Notes: generated by a model from the sequence alone, not told the origin. Counted from the stretch's first letter, positions 48,293 to 58,549 are shown. The stretch is 64,000 nucleotides of DNA from Massilia phosphatilytica (GCF_002968015.1 NZ_PUIP01000002.1:248001-312000); one strand, 5' to 3'. Program-made: numbers and translations.

Positions 48293-48778
48293 ATGGTCCG
48301 CGCCCTCGCCCTTCTCGCGCTCGCGTCAAGCCTGGGCCTGGCGGCCGGCAAGTGCTGCGCCCAGGTCGAGGGCAAGGACCTGAAGGCGGCGTACATCTTC
48401 AACTTCGCCATATTTACGACCTGGCCGGATGCCGCCAAGGGGCCGCTGTTCGTATGCACCACCCCGGACAACCCGCTCTGGTCCGGGCTGAACGCCCTGA
48501 ACGGCAAGCCGGTCAACGGCCGGCCCTGGACCGTCACGGAACTCGCGCACCCGAAGGCCGCGCGCTGCGACATCGCCGTGCTGGCACACGCCATGGAACG
48601 GCCGGCGACGCTCGCGACGGGCGTGCTCGTCGTGCGCGACGGCGCCGGCGGCAGGGCCGCCATCACGCTCGTCGAGGACGACGAACACATCCGCTTCGAC
48701 ATCGACACGCAGGAAGCGGCGAAGAGCGGCCTGCGCTTTTCCTCCCACCTGCTGCGCCTCGCGAGGAACGTGCTATGA
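48293..48778 (+). CDS. YfiR-family periplasmic protein
   Basis: 161 aa. Signal peptide, then '[17 protein letters not shown]', the diagnostic opening of the YfiR/DUF4154 family, with paired cysteines later ('ARCDIAVL', 'VCTTPDN'). YfiR in Pseudomonas represses the diguanylate cyclase YfiN by binding its periplasmic domain in response to envelope redox state. Here the next gene (ATGA overlap) encodes a membrane c-di-GMP enzyme, giving the same partner order. Confidence 0.9.
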   Translation: MVRALALLALASSLGLAAGKCCAQVEGKDLKAAYIFNFAIFTTWPDAAKGPLFVCTTPDNPLWSGLNALNGKPVNGRPWTVTELAHPKAARCDIAVLAHAMERPATLATGVLVVRDGAGGRAAITLVEDDEHIRFDIDTQEAAKSGLRFSSHLLRLARNVL

Positions 48779-50640
48779 ACCCGACGACGGCACGCCGCCC
48801 CGGGGAACTGAGCCGCATGCTCGGCGTGGGCCAGCTGCTGGCCGCGGCCGCCGCGCTCGGCGTGGCCTGCTGCATCCTGCTCGCTTACCAGTTCGTCGCG
48901 CTGCGCCGCAATCTCACCGACGACCTCACCGTGCAGGCCGCGATCATTGCCGACAACGTGGCGGCCACGCTGATGTTCCACGACCAGGACGCGGCGCACG
49001 AGATGCTGCGTTCGTTCCGCCACTCGTCGTTCCTGGCCGCCGCCACGGTGTACGACCGCCAGGACGTCGAATTCGCCGCGTACCGCAACGGCGCCGTCGA
49101 CGAGACGCCGTCGCTGCTGCGCGACTGGACGCTGTTCACGCCGCTCTCCGTGGCGCGGCCGGTCCGCTACCGCGGCATGGCGCTGGGCCGCGTCGTGCTG
49201 ACGGCCGACACGGTCGGCATCCGCAACGGCCTGCTGCGCTACGGCGCCCTGCTGGCCCTGGCCTCGCTGGGCGCGCTGGTGACGACGTCGCTGCTCACGC
49301 GCCGCACCAAGGCGCGCATGCGCCGCGCCGAATCCCAGCTGAAGCACCTGGCCTACACGGACACCGTGACCGACCTGCCGAACCGCCGCTGCACCTACGA
49401 GGCGCTGGAGCTGGAGATCGCCATGCGCACCGAGGGGGGCGGCCGCATCGGCCTGCTGCTGATCGACCTCGACAACTTCAAGGTCGTCAACGACACGGCC
49501 GGCCACGCCGCCGGCGACCGCCTGCTGCAACAGGTGGCGAGCAGGCTGCGCGCGACGGCGCGCCCCAGCGACCGCATCGGCCGCATCGGCGGCGACGAAT
49601 TCGCCGTCATCGTCGCCCCGCTCGACGATGCGGCCGAGCTGGAACGCGTGGGCCAGCGCATCGTGGCCGGCCTGCGCCAGCCGCTGCAGGTCGAGGGCCT
49701 GGAAGTGACGCCCACGGCCAGCATCGGCGCCTGCGTGTTCCCGGACGACGCGCGCACGATGAGCGAACTGCTCAGCAACGCCGACGCCGCACTGTACCGC
49801 GCCAAGGGCAAGGGCCGCGACACGGTGGCCGTGTTCGAACGCGAGATGATCCTCGCCACGCAGCGCCGCGCACGCCTGGAACGCGACCTGCGCCGCCACC
49901 TCGAGGCCGGCCTGCTGGAACTGTGCTACCAGCCGCAATACGCCTGCGGGTCGCGCAAGATGGTCGGCGTGGAAGCGCTGCTGCGCTGGCCGCATCCCGA
50001 CCAGGGTTATATCTCGCCGGCCGAATTCATCCCCATCGCCGAGGAAAGCGGCTTGATCGTCGAAGTCGGCAAGTGGGTGCTGGAACGCGCCTGCCGCGAC
50101 GCCGTCGCGTTGTACCGCCAGACCGGCACGTGGCTCAGCATGGCCGTCAACGTCTCCGCGCGCCAGCTGCGCGACCGCGACTTCATCGGCGTCGTCGAGC
50201 GCACGCTGGCGCAGACGGGCCTGCCCCCGGACCGCCTCGAGCTGGAGCTCACGGAAAGCATGCTGATGGAAGACCTGGATGGCGCCGTCGGCTTCATGCA
50301 CAACGTGCGCGCGCTGGGCGTGCGGCTGTCGATCGACGACTTCGGCACCGGTTATTCGTCGCTCGCCTATTTGCAGACCTTCCCGATCAACCACCTCAAG
50401 ATCGACCGCAGCTTCGTCCGCCTGCTGCCCACGTCCGGCACGACGATCGCCGGCGCCGTGATCGCCCTCGCCCACGGTTTCAACCTGACCGTCGTCGCCG
50501 AGGGCGTCGAGGAGCCCGAGCAGTTCGAATGGCTGCGCCAGGCGGGCTGCGACTACGTGCAGGGCTACCTGCTGGCGCGCCCGCTGCCGCTGGCGGCGCT
50601 GCGTGCGCGCGTGCTCGACGAACGCGTGCCGGCGGCGTAA
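48775..50640 (+). CDS. CHASE8-GGDEF-EAL c-di-GMP enzyme (YfiN-like)
   Basis: 621 aa: membrane helix (18-40), periplasmic CHASE8-type domain (about 45-150), second helix (about 152-174), GGDEF domain with intact GGDEF (272-276) and I-site RPSD (263-266), then EAL domain with EALLR (400-404) and [10 protein letters not shown] (521-530). Both catalytic motifs are intact, so either synthesis or breakdown of c-di-GMP is possible. The upstream yfiR-like gene suggests periplasmic control. Unlike Pseudomonas YfiN it carries an EAL domain. Confidence 0.93.
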   Translation: MNPTTARRPGELSRMLGVGQLLAAAAALGVACCILLAYQFVALRRNLTDDLTVQAAIIADNVAATLMFHDQDAAHEMLRSFRHSSFLAAATVYDRQDVEFAAYRNGAVDETPSLLRDWTLFTPLSVARPVRYRGMALGRVVLTADTVGIRNGLLRYGALLALASLGALVTTSLLTRRTKARMRRAESQLKHLAYTDTVTDLPNRRCTYEALELEIAMRTEGGGRIGLLLIDLDNFKVVNDTAGHAAGDRLLQQVASRLRATARPSDRIGRIGGDEFAVIVAPLDDAAELERVGQRIVAGLRQPLQVEGLEVTPTASIGACVFPDDARTMSELLSNADAALYRAKGKGRDTVAVFEREMILATQRRARLERDLRRHLEAGLLELCYQPQYACGSRKMVGVEALLRWPHPDQGYISPAEFIPIAEESGLIVEVGKWVLERACRDAVALYRQTGTWLSMAVNVSARQLRDRDFIGVVERTLAQTGLPPDRLELELTESMLMEDLDGAVGFMHNVRALGVRLSIDDFGTGYSSLAYLQTFPINHLKIDRSFVRLLPTSGTTIAGAVIALAHGFNLTVVAEGVEEPEQFEWLRQAGCDYVQGYLLARPLPLAALRARVLDERVPAA

Positions 50641-50642
50641 TC

Positions 50643-51026
50643 TCAGTCCGGCGCAACGACGTCGACGATCAGGCGCGGATCGAGCGCCCGAATCCGCGGC
50701 TCGACGTAATACCCGCCCGCTTCCACATACCGCAACGCGCAGCGCCCGCACACGGTGCATTGCGCCACCTGCGCGCGGTTGTACGGATAGTGTCGCGGCG
50801 CGATCGGCGCCTCCGCCGACCAGTACGTCGTGCCGTGGGGGTGATACTCGGCGAACGTGGCCTCGTCGTACGGATCGGCCACGAGCGTCCCGACGGTGCG
50901 CATGTGCGACTCCGGAAAATCCACCGGGACGCGCGTCCATTCCCGGTAGGTGTCGATGGCGCAGGCGCAGGGCTGCGCCACGGCGGCCGATGCGTCGGCG
51001 AGCGATTTCAGTTCATCCAGGGTCAT
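50643..51026 (-). CDS. Small Cys-containing hypothetical protein
   Basis: 127 aa from the ATG at 51026 with GGAG six bases before. A Cys-x2-Cys-x2-Cys cluster 'QCTVCGRCALRYVEAGGYY' near residue 92-104 and two earlier cysteines ('AQPCACAID') suggest a metal-binding or disulfide fold. I do not recognise the family. It ends two bases after the convergent c-di-GMP gene. Confidence 0.7.
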   Translation of the reverse strand: MTLDELKSLADASAAVAQPCACAIDTYREWTRVPVDFPESHMRTVGTLVADPYDEATFAEYHPHGTTYWSAEAPIAPRHYPYNRAQVAQCTVCGRCALRYVEAGGYYVEPRIRALDPRLIVDVVAPD

Positions 51027-51153
51027 CGATGGCTCCATAGCTGCGGGCCGATTCCGGCAACAAACCGTGCCGAACATCAAGCCTTACGGCGCCCGCGCGA
51101 CGATGGTATCTTGTCATGGCAAGTCCTAGGGAACTCTTTAAGGAGAACACACG

Positions 51154-51735
51154 ATGGCAGCGAAAAAGATCCTGTTGTTGACCGGCGATTTTGCGGAAGA
51201 TTACGAAACCATGGTGCCGTTCCAGGCGCTGCTGGCGGTAGGCCATACGGTGCATGCCGTCTGCCCCGGCAAGAAGAAGGGCGACAAGGTCAAGACCGCG
51301 ATCCACGATTTCGAAGGCGACCAGACCTACACGGAAAAGCCCGGCCACCAGTTCGCGCTGAACGCCGATTTCGCCGAAGCGAATGCCGACGACTACGACG
51401 CCCTCGTCATCGCGGGCGGCCGCGCGCCCGAGTACCTGCGCCTCGATCCGCAGGTGATCGCGCTGGTGCGGGGCTTCGCCCACGCCGACAAGCCGATCGC
51501 GGCTGTCTGCCACGGCGCCCAGGTGCTGGCGGCCGCCGACGTCATCCGCGGCAAGCGCGTATCGGCCTACCCCGCCTGCGCGCCTGAGGTCCGCCTGGCC
51601 GGCGGCGAATATGCCGACATCCCGGTCGATGCGGCCGTCACCGACGGCAACCTCGTCACCGCCCCGGCCTGGCCCGCGCATCCGCAATGGATCGCGCAAT
51701 TCCTCAAGCGGCTCGGGACCGAAATAACGCTGTAG
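51154..51735 (+). CDS. DJ-1/PfpI family protein
   Basis: 193 aa, class I glutamine-amidotransferase-like fold. Nucleophile Cys119 in '[10 protein letters not shown]' with adjacent His120, and Glu15 ('FAEDYE'), the acidic partner, as in PfpI/YhbO-type proteases or deglycases. An AAGGAG ribosome site precedes the ATG. Likely a stress protein acting on glyoxal or damaged proteins; exact activity cannot be told. Confidence 0.9.
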   Translation: MAAKKILLLTGDFAEDYETMVPFQALLAVGHTVHAVCPGKKKGDKVKTAIHDFEGDQTYTEKPGHQFALNADFAEANADDYDALVIAGGRAPEYLRLDPQVIALVRGFAHADKPIAAVCHGAQVLAAADVIRGKRVSAYPACAPEVRLAGGEYADIPVDAAVTDGNLVTAPAWPAHPQWIAQFLKRLGTEITL

Positions 51736-51749
51736 TTCGCGCTGTAACG

Positions 51750-53111
51750 TCAGGCCGCTTCGGCGGGCGCGACCGTGTCGCCCGGAAGATGGGCGCACAC
51801 GCGGTCGCGCCCGCCCCGCTTGGCGCGATACAACGCCTCGTCGGCCTGCTTGATGACGACGCCGACCGGGTCGCGCTCGTGATGCTGCGCCACGCCGAAC
51901 GACGCCGTGATGCGCAGGCTGGCCGGCCACACCTGCTGGTGCAGCGCACGGCGCAGGTTTTCCGCGAGCGTCCGTCCCTGGTGCACGTTGGTCATCGGGC
52001 AGACGATGAGGAATTCCTCGCCGCCCCAGCGCACGAGGCGGTCCGACGAACGGATGCCGGACGCGATGACGTTGGCGAACTTGCGCAGGACATCGTCGCC
52101 CGCGTCATGGCCATGCGTGTCGTTGATCGATTTGAAGTGGTCGATGTCGATGAAGATCACGGCCATCGGATCGGCCAGCAGGCTCGACGTGCTCATCAAC
52201 GCGGCACGCAGGCCCTGGCGGTTCAGGACGCCCGTGAGCGGATCGATGTGCGCCTGCCCGGCCAGATCGCGCGCTTCGAGCTCCAGCGCCTTGTTGACCT
52301 CCTTGAGCAACGCAATGGCCGTCTCGCGGTCCTTCAATTCCGTACGCAAGGACAGCGTGATGACCGCCAGCCAGCCGATGGCGCACAGCACCCAGGCGCT
52401 GACGAGTCCCATCAGTAACGTATTCTGGGTGATCAACTTGCCGTGCAATTGCAGCCGGCGCAAGGTGAACGCGTGCTGGCCGTCCTTGCCGTCGTCCCTG
52501 ATCAGCAATTCGACGCGTGCGACATTGTCGACATTGACGGCCGCGTGCTCCATCGACGGCTTGACCATGTCCTTCCACCACGGTGCCACAGCGAACCATT
52601 TGAGCGGAACCCGCAATTTGCCGTCGGCCGGCAAATCGAGCTTGTCGATCTGGTGAACCTTGAAGGTTTCCCACTGGTCGAGTCGCGTCAACCCGTCCTC
52701 GGCCTGGGCCAGGACCAGGCTGAAGCCCGGGTTCCCGGTTCCGGAATACTGCCCGTCAATGGTCATGTAATCGAACTTTGACATGTCCATACCCACGGTC
52801 CCCTTGAGAAGATTGAACGTGAGTTTGCAATATGGCCATCCGTACTTCGGGACGATATGGCAATGGAAGACCAGATCGCGCCCTTTCTTTTCAATCGCCC
52901 CGACCGAAGCGCCGCCTTCGCTGCTGCCGCGGTCATCCTCGATCCAGATCGGGAAATGATCGCCGGTCAGCTCGACCACCGTCTCCATGCCGACGCGCTG
53001 CCAGATGGGCAGAACGATCGTCAGCAGCAGCAGCCCAGCGAACACGTAACGGGCATAGCCGAGGATACGGGCTAACGGCTGAAGCGAGGATTCTGCGATA
53101 GACGCGGACAT
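51750..53111 (-). CDS. Membrane diguanylate cyclase (GGDEF), downstream paralogue
   Basis: 453 aa. Membrane helix (20-37), an extracytoplasmic domain of about 190 residues ('DHFPIWIEDDRG', 'FKVHQIDKLDLP') with no family I recognise, second helix (232-255), then a GGDEF domain with active GGEEF (363-367) and I-site RSSD (354-357). The two Cys-His-rich spots 'FHCHI' and 'YCKL' in the sensor are shared with the paralogue. One base after the upstream paralogue, so co-transcribed. Confidence 0.92.
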   Translation of the reverse strand: MSASIAESSLQPLARILGYARYVFAGLLLLTIVLPIWQRVGMETVVELTGDHFPIWIEDDRGSSEGGASVGAIEKKGRDLVFHCHIVPKYGWPYCKLTFNLLKGTVGMDMSKFDYMTIDGQYSGTGNPGFSLVLAQAEDGLTRLDQWETFKVHQIDKLDLPADGKLRVPLKWFAVAPWWKDMVKPSMEHAAVNVDNVARVELLIRDDGKDGQHAFTLRRLQLHGKLITQNTLLMGLVSAWVLCAIGWLAVITLSLRTELKDRETAIALLKEVNKALELEARDLAGQAHIDPLTGVLNRQGLRAALMSTSSLLADPMAVIFIDIDHFKSINDTHGHDAGDDVLRKFANVIASGIRSSDRLVRWGGEEFLIVCPMTNVHQGRTLAENLRRALHQQVWPASLRITASFGVAQHHERDPVGVVIKQADEALYRAKRGGRDRVCAHLPGDTVAPAEAA

Positions 53112-53112
53112 G

Positions 53113-54471
53113 TCAGGCTGCCTCGGCGTTCGCGATCATGTCGGCTGGAATATGGGCACACACGCGGTCGCGGCCGCTCTGCTTGGCGCGATACAGCTCC
53201 TCGTCCGCATATTTGATGACGACACCCACTTCGTCGCGCTCGTGATGCTGCGCCACCCCGAATGAGGCCGTGACCTGCACGCCTGCCGGCCACGTCTGCT
53301 GGTGCAGCGCATGGCGCAGGTTTTCCGCGAGAATCCGTCCCTGGTACACATTGGTCATCGGACAGACGATGAGGAATTCCTCGCCGCCCCAGCGCACGAG
53401 GCGGTCGGACGAACGGATGCCGGACGCGATGACGTTGGCGAACTTGCGCAGGACATCGTCGCCCGCGTCATGGCCATGCGTGTCGTTGATCGATTTGAAG
53501 TGGTCGATGTCGATGAAGATCACGGCCATCGGATCGGCCAGCAGGCTTGACGTGCTCATCAACGCGGCACGCAGGCCCTGCCGGTTCAGCACGCCCGTGA
53601 GCGGATCGATATGCGCCTGCCCGGCCAGATCGCGCGCTTCGAGCTCCAGCGCCTTGTTGACCGTCCTAAGCAGCGCGACGGCCGCTCGGCTGTCCCGCAG
53701 CTGCGAGCGCAGCGACAGCGTAAGGATCGCCAGCCAGCCGACGGCGCACAGCACCCACGCGGCCACCAGCCCCAACAGCATGGCATCCCGGCTGATCAGC
53801 TTGCCGTGCAGGCGCATGGCGTGCAGGGTGAACACGTGCTCGCCTTCCTTGCCCCCGCCACTGATCATCATCTCGGCGCGCACGACGTTGTCGACATTGA
53901 CGGCGGCATGCTCCAGCGTCGGCTTGGCCATATCCTTCCACCACTGTGCCACGCCGAACCATTTGAACGGCACCACCAGCGTTCCGCCAGCGGGCGGCAG
54001 GTCGAGCGCATCGATCTGGTTGATCTTGTAGGTCTGCCACTGGTCGAGCCGCGTCAGGCCATCCTCGGCCTCGGCGAGCACCAGGCCAAAACGCGACGTC
54101 CCCGGACCGGTATAGCGCCCTTCGATCGTCATGTAGTCGAAGCGGGACATGTCGAGGCCGTTAGCGCCCTTGAGGAAATCGAAGCCGAGCTTGCAGAAAG
54201 GCCACTCGTTTTTCCTCGAGATATGGCAGTGCACGATCAGGTCTTGCCCGCGCCGCTCGAGCGAGCCGACGGAAGCGCCGCCGCCGCTGCGGTCATCCTC
54301 GACATATACGGGGAAATGGTCACCACTCAGCTCGACCACCTTCTCCATGCCGTAATGCTGCCAGGCGAGCAGGATAGCCGTGATCACCAGCAGCCCGCCG
54401 AAGACATAGCGGGCATAACCGAGGAGTTGGACCAGTGGCTGGAGCGAAGATTCTGCAGTAGACGCCGACAT
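53113..54471 (-). CDS. Membrane diguanylate cyclase (GGDEF), upstream paralogue
   Basis: 452 aa from the ATG at 54471, chosen by alignment with its neighbour. Same plan: membrane helix, unique periplasmic domain ('DHFPVYVEDDRSGGGASVGS'), membrane helix, GGDEF domain with GGEEF and RSSD. About 100 residues of the catalytic half are identical to the downstream copy, while the sensors are only moderately similar. Product of tandem duplication, perhaps with later gene conversion. Confidence 0.92.
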   Translation of the reverse strand: MSASTAESSLQPLVQLLGYARYVFGGLLVITAILLAWQHYGMEKVVELSGDHFPVYVEDDRSGGGASVGSLERRGQDLIVHCHISRKNEWPFCKLGFDFLKGANGLDMSRFDYMTIEGRYTGPGTSRFGLVLAEAEDGLTRLDQWQTYKINQIDALDLPPAGGTLVVPFKWFGVAQWWKDMAKPTLEHAAVNVDNVVRAEMMISGGGKEGEHVFTLHAMRLHGKLISRDAMLLGLVAAWVLCAVGWLAILTLSLRSQLRDSRAAVALLRTVNKALELEARDLAGQAHIDPLTGVLNRQGLRAALMSTSSLLADPMAVIFIDIDHFKSINDTHGHDAGDDVLRKFANVIASGIRSSDRLVRWGGEEFLIVCPMTNVYQGRILAENLRHALHQQTWPAGVQVTASFGVAQHHERDEVGVVIKYADEELYRAKQSGRDRVCAHIPADMIANAEAA

Positions 54472-54643
54472 CATTAACCCGCGTAAAGATTTCTTGTGGC
54501 ATAGCAAGATACCTCACCGTTTGGGTGCATGCAAGAAAAGTGACATGCTATGTTGCCATTCGGTCTCGTTGGTGCGACGGACGAACAATTTCCTTGTGCT
54601 GTTCATTGCTAAGCTTTCAATGAGAGGGCTTGGGAGACAATCG

Positions 54644-55132
54644 ATGAAGATTTTGCTTACGCTTGCATACACCCTTGTAGTTCTCTTTCCCATCCCCGAA
54701 GCCGTGGGAGAAACCGTCAGGAAGGCATACCTCGACGAACAAAAAAATGTTCACGTCATAACCGCCTCCGGCAAAGATCAAAAACTCACGCATAAGGGCA
54801 ATGCTGACTTGCTGAGACTTGCCCCGGACAATAGAACGATTGGTTGGCTCGTTCCGAATACGTGGACAGCGCCGGGTGACGACGGTCCCCAATCAGAAGA
54901 GCTGGTGATTTATCGGGATGGGAAACGCGCAACCATCAAGTGTGGCCTGTTCATCCGGAATTACTGGTTCTGGAAGCATGGCGCACAGGTGGCCATCGAC
55001 TGCGGAGGACGGCATTTCGCGGGACGTGAAATTCTTTACGACACGCGGACCATGAAAGAGGTGGCGAGCCTCGACCAGGCGAAAGTCCCTTTGGAAAAGA
55101 GACCGGATTGGGCAGTCGGGGACGATCTGTAG
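54644..55132 (+). CDS. Secreted hypothetical protein
   Basis: 162 aa from the ATG at 54644 with GGGAG upstream. A signal peptide (cleavage near 'PEAVGETV') is followed by a small beta-rich domain with two cysteines ('IKCGLFIRNYWFWKHGA', 'IDCGG'). Family not recognised. Its lower GC content and rarer codons, against its neighbours, hint at acquisition. Confidence 0.7.
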   Translation: MKILLTLAYTLVVLFPIPEAVGETVRKAYLDEQKNVHVITASGKDQKLTHKGNADLLRLAPDNRTIGWLVPNTWTAPGDDGPQSEELVIYRDGKRATIKCGLFIRNYWFWKHGAQVAIDCGGRHFAGREILYDTRTMKEVASLDQAKVPLEKRPDWAVGDDL

Positions 55133-55222
55133 GATCCGGCCTCCTGTGCGGCACAGAACAGAAACCAGGGAAGACTTGGCCTAACTTCAAGTCGTCACAC
55201 ACGATGATTGAAATCCTGGCCC

Positions 55223-55888
55223 ATGGACAAGCAACCCTTCGACATCGGCGTGGCCCTCGACCGCATCGAGCACGCCGTCCAACCCTGGCCCAAGGCCGCC
55301 CTCTTCCAGCTCGCCGAGGAAGGTTTTACATCGACCTTCGAACAACTCCTCGCCTGCATCATCTCGATCCGCACGTATGACGAAGTGACGCTGCCCGTCT
55401 CGCGCAAGCTGTTCGCACGCGCGCGGTTGCCGGCCGAGGTCGCCCGGCTCACCTGGGAAGAACTGGACCCGCTGATCAATCCGAGCACGTTCCACGAGCG
55501 CAAGGCGCATCAGATCCTGGCCATCGCGCGCGCGGTCGAAGAACGGTACGGCGACACCTTGCCGTGCGACCGCGACGTGCTGCTGTCGTTCGCCGGCGTC
55601 GGTCCAAAGTGCGCGAACCTGGTGCTGGGTGTGGCGTGCGGGACGCCCGTCATCAGTGTCGACATCCACGTGCATCGCGTGACTGGGCGCTGGGGTTACG
55701 TAAAAGCGTCGACGCCCGAGAAGACGCTGGCCGCGCTCGAAGCGACGCTGCCGCAGCGGTACTGGATCGATATCAATCGCCTGCTGGTGCCGTTCGGAAA
55801 GCACATCTGCACCGGCAACCGGCCGAAGTGTTCGACGTGCCCGGTACTGGACATGTGCCGGCAGGTCGGTGTCGACGAGCATCGCTGA
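55223..55888 (+). CDS. Endonuclease III-like DNA glycosylase
   Basis: 221 aa from the ATG at 55223; a TTG at 55208 is less likely. HhH-GPD fold with catalytic Lys129 ('FAGVGPKCANLVL') and Asp147 ('ISVDIHVHRV'), and a 4Fe-4S cluster C196-x6-C203-x2-C206-x5-C212. All key residues of Nth are present. It excises oxidised pyrimidines and nicks the DNA. Whether it is the main Nth or a paralogue cannot be judged from the window. Confidence 0.88.
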   Translation: MDKQPFDIGVALDRIEHAVQPWPKAALFQLAEEGFTSTFEQLLACIISIRTYDEVTLPVSRKLFARARLPAEVARLTWEELDPLINPSTFHERKAHQILAIARAVEERYGDTLPCDRDVLLSFAGVGPKCANLVLGVACGTPVISVDIHVHRVTGRWGYVKASTPEKTLAALEATLPQRYWIDINRLLVPFGKHICTGNRPKCSTCPVLDMCRQVGVDEHR

Positions 55889-55963
55889 CGAGCCCCACAT
55901 CGAGGGGGCTATTTTGGGACGGACCGTGCCGAGATAATGGCGACCTTCTTCCAAGGAGTGCCC

Positions 55964-57271
55964 ATGTCTTCGCTCAAACCGCTCGCAGTCGCCGTGTCCG
56001 GCCTGTTCGTCCTCACGCCCGCGCTGGCCGCGGACGTCGTCCAGAAAGTCAAACCGCCCGTCAGCCAGGCCTATCTCGACCTCGCGACGTTCTCGGGCGG
56101 GATGCCGGCGATGCCGGGCGGCGGCGCGGCCGGCATGCTGGGCAGTTTTTTCAACAAGGGCAGCGCAGGCGGCAATGCCTTCGGCCAGACCCAAGGCCAG
56201 AGCCAGGGCCGCTGGATGGATGTCGTCCTGCTGACGCGGAATAACCCCAACCTCAAAACAGCGACCCAGAGCGTACCAGCCGGCTCCAGGCTCGCTCCCA
56301 CGCTGAACCTGCTCGCGCCGGAGCCGCAGATGCAGCAAGCCCCCGAGCGCGACGTCCCGGATGACGCACCGGCCAAGTTCGAGATGCCGAAGGGGAAGAT
56401 GTACCTGTACTGGGGCTGCGGCACGGAAGTCCGCAAAGGCCAGCCGCTCGTCATCGATTTCGCCAGGATGGACGTCACGCAGTACAACAAGTTCTTCCAG
56501 AACCGCGGCGCCACGGCGCGCGTCCCGACGCCCGTCCCCGGCCGCCCGGCATGGCCGAACAAGACCGATGCCCGCCTGCTGCCGGAAGGCGCGTCGATGG
56601 CGGGAGAACATGCGTTTGCCGGAGATGGCGTCGTGGACGGTTTCAAGTTCAACATCGACGCGGCGCATGACCTGATGCCGGCGGTGGAAGCGACCCGCAG
56701 CGACGACGGCAAGGGTGTGCTGTTCAAGTGGAAGGCGATGCCGCAGGCGACTGCCTGGTTCGTCCAGGCCATGGGCATGCGCGACACCGGCCATGGCGGC
56801 GACAACGAGATGGAACTGGTCTACTGGACCTCGAGCGAGCTGCCGGACATGGGCATGGGCCTCGTCAATTACCAGCCCGACAGCGCCATCGATAAATGGC
56901 GCAAGGAGAAGGTGCTGCTGCCGGCCAGCGCGACCGAGTGCGCCGCGCCGAAGGAAGCCGTCGGCGCGATGGCCGTGAGCCGCGTGATCGCCTACGGCGA
57001 CGAACTGAACATGGCGTGGCCGCCGCGGCCGAAGGATCCAAAAGTCACCTGGGAACCGCAATGGGACGTCAAGGTGCGCCGCAAATCGGTCGCGTCCCTG
57101 ATGCCGGGCATGGACTCGATGGCGATGGGCGCGGCCATGTCCGGCCACGGCGATGACGCCGACGGCCGGCAGCCGGCGCAATCCGCCCCCGCCCAGGTCA
57201 AGACGCCTTCGGCGACGGACGTGATCACGCAAGGTGCATTCGGCCTGTTGCGCGGGGTGTTCAAGAAATAG
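55964..57271 (+). CDS. Secreted hypothetical protein
   Basis: 435 aa from the ATG at 55964 with AAGGAG. Signal peptide ('LFVLTPALAADVV'). The N-terminal part is Gly/Gln-rich ('GNAFGQTQGQSQG'), followed by a beta-rich body ('KMYLYWGCGTEVRKGQP', 'GVLFKWKAMPQATAWFVQA') with the look of repeated fibronectin-like strands. No catalytic motif is recognised. The last 11 bases overlap the convergent DUF1579-like gene. Confidence 0.75.
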   Translation: MSSLKPLAVAVSGLFVLTPALAADVVQKVKPPVSQAYLDLATFSGGMPAMPGGGAAGMLGSFFNKGSAGGNAFGQTQGQSQGRWMDVVLLTRNNPNLKTATQSVPAGSRLAPTLNLLAPEPQMQQAPERDVPDDAPAKFEMPKGKMYLYWGCGTEVRKGQPLVIDFARMDVTQYNKFFQNRGATARVPTPVPGRPAWPNKTDARLLPEGASMAGEHAFAGDGVVDGFKFNIDAAHDLMPAVEATRSDDGKGVLFKWKAMPQATAWFVQAMGMRDTGHGGDNEMELVYWTSSELPDMGMGLVNYQPDSAIDKWRKEKVLLPASATECAAPKEAVGAMAVSRVIAYGDELNMAWPPRPKDPKVTWEPQWDVKVRRKSVASLMPGMDSMAMGAAMSGHGDDADGRQPAQSAPAQVKTPSATDVITQGAFGLLRGVFKK

Positions 57272-57740
57272 CGCGCTCGAACTCCACGCGTTGAAACTCC
57301 ATGATCCAGTTCGTTTCCCAAGTGGCGCCGCCATCGTTCGAGAACGCCTGCTGCCAGCGCGCGCTCGCGGCCGTGATATCCGTCCAGAGAAAGCGCACGC
57401 GGGTCGGTTGGCCGTTCAAGGTGTCGTCGGCGAAGAAGGTGCCGATGCCATTCTCGAACGCGCCGACCACCGGGACGCCAAGCTTATGGGGATGGCGGCT
57501 GTCGAGCCACCAGATGGACCATCGCCTCGTCGCCGGATCGTAGGCGCGGATCGACGCCGCACGATAGGTACCCGACGGCAGCTCCAGCACGTTGTCGTCG
57601 ACGTTCGCCTGGCCATTCAACAGCGGTCGCAGCGAACATGTGCCTGGAAACTCTTCCCATTCGGTGCATCCGACGAGGCGTTCCTTGAGGCGCCGATGGC
57701 GGACTGTCCACTGACCGACGAGGAAATCGAAATCGTTCAT
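57261..57740 (-). CDS. DUF1579-like lipocalin-fold protein
   Basis: 159 aa from the ATG at 57740, which has GAGGAGG before it. 'MNDFDFLVGQWTVRHRRLKE' and 'WSIWWLDSR' recall the DUF1579/lipocalin-like fold; no signal peptide. Role unknown. It follows the NIPSNAP gene by 10 bp, so the two are probably co-transcribed and under the divergent WYL regulator. Confidence 0.7.
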   Translation of the reverse strand: MNDFDFLVGQWTVRHRRLKERLVGCTEWEEFPGTCSLRPLLNGQANVDDNVLELPSGTYRAASIRAYDPATRRWSIWWLDSRHPHKLGVPVVGAFENGIGTFFADDTLNGQPTRVRFLWTDITAASARWQQAFSNDGGATWETNWIMEFQRVEFERAIS

Positions 57741-57750
57741 CGTGCCCTCC

Positions 57751-58470
57751 TCATGCATGAATGGCCGACCGGGCTGTCGGGGCCAGTGTCATCGAATGTG
57801 GCTGTCCTGCCAGCCACTGCGCCAACGCCGGCGCGACGTCGCGCTGCCAGCGCGTTACGGCAGTCTCGTAGGCGACCCGATCCTTGAATACGGCCACACC
57901 GACGAGCACATGTTCTCCCTCGCGTACGGGCAGGCGCGGGAAATTGTTCGGACTGTGCTCGGTGACATACCAGCCCTGCGCCAGTGCGCCTTCTTTCTTC
58001 AGCACCGGCGTCATGCGCTCACGGCAGAAGTCGAGCAGCGCCGGGCTTGCGGCTTCGTTCAGGCTGAACACGGATACGTCGACCAGGCCCGGCGGCACTG
58101 TGTTCGCGCCGCCATTGTCCCTGCGCGCAGGATCGTGCATGAGGCCCGCATCGTCCCATGCCGGCCTCAGCAGCAGGACATCGTCCGAGTCGATCATGGT
58201 CGCGTTCGCCAAATCGCGATGGGCCGCCCAGACCGGGCCACCGTAGAAGCCCTGCAAGGCGCGCGCACGCGACGCCATGTCGGCAAAGCCGCGCAGCCAG
58301 ACGAAGCGGTCCGGGTCAATCAGGTCGCGGAACTGGCCCATCACGCTCATGCCTTCCGCTTCCTGGGACTCGACGAATTCGCGGTCGAACAGGTCGATCA
58401 GCGCATCGCGCTTCTGTGGATGCAGCGTGTACTGGCGCAGTTCGACAATCTGTGGATGTTGTAGTGGCAT
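57751..58470 (-). CDS. NIPSNAP-family protein
   Basis: 239 aa from the ATG at 58470 with AAGGAG. 'IVELRQYTLHPQKRDALIDL' is the NIPSNAP opening and the ferredoxin-like fold appears twice. Function of bacterial members is not settled. It is divergent from the WYL regulator at 58550, 79 bp apart, a layout typical of a regulator and its target. Confidence 0.85.
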   Translation of the reverse strand: MPLQHPQIVELRQYTLHPQKRDALIDLFDREFVESQEAEGMSVMGQFRDLIDPDRFVWLRGFADMASRARALQGFYGGPVWAAHRDLANATMIDSDDVLLLRPAWDDAGLMHDPARRDNGGANTVPPGLVDVSVFSLNEAASPALLDFCRERMTPVLKKEGALAQGWYVTEHSPNNFPRLPVREGEHVLVGVAVFKDRVAYETAVTRWQRDVAPALAQWLAGQPHSMTLAPTARSAIHA

Positions 58471-58549
58471 GGCGGTCTCCTTTTTGATTTCGATGCCGGC
58501 AGTATCGAATAGAATATCTGCCACCTGATGTCATATATTCCGCCCGACC

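Noticed and set aside
46215..48329. 704-codon frame antisense to the TonB receptor
   Set aside because: Shadow frame; the receptor has signal peptide, plug and barrel end.
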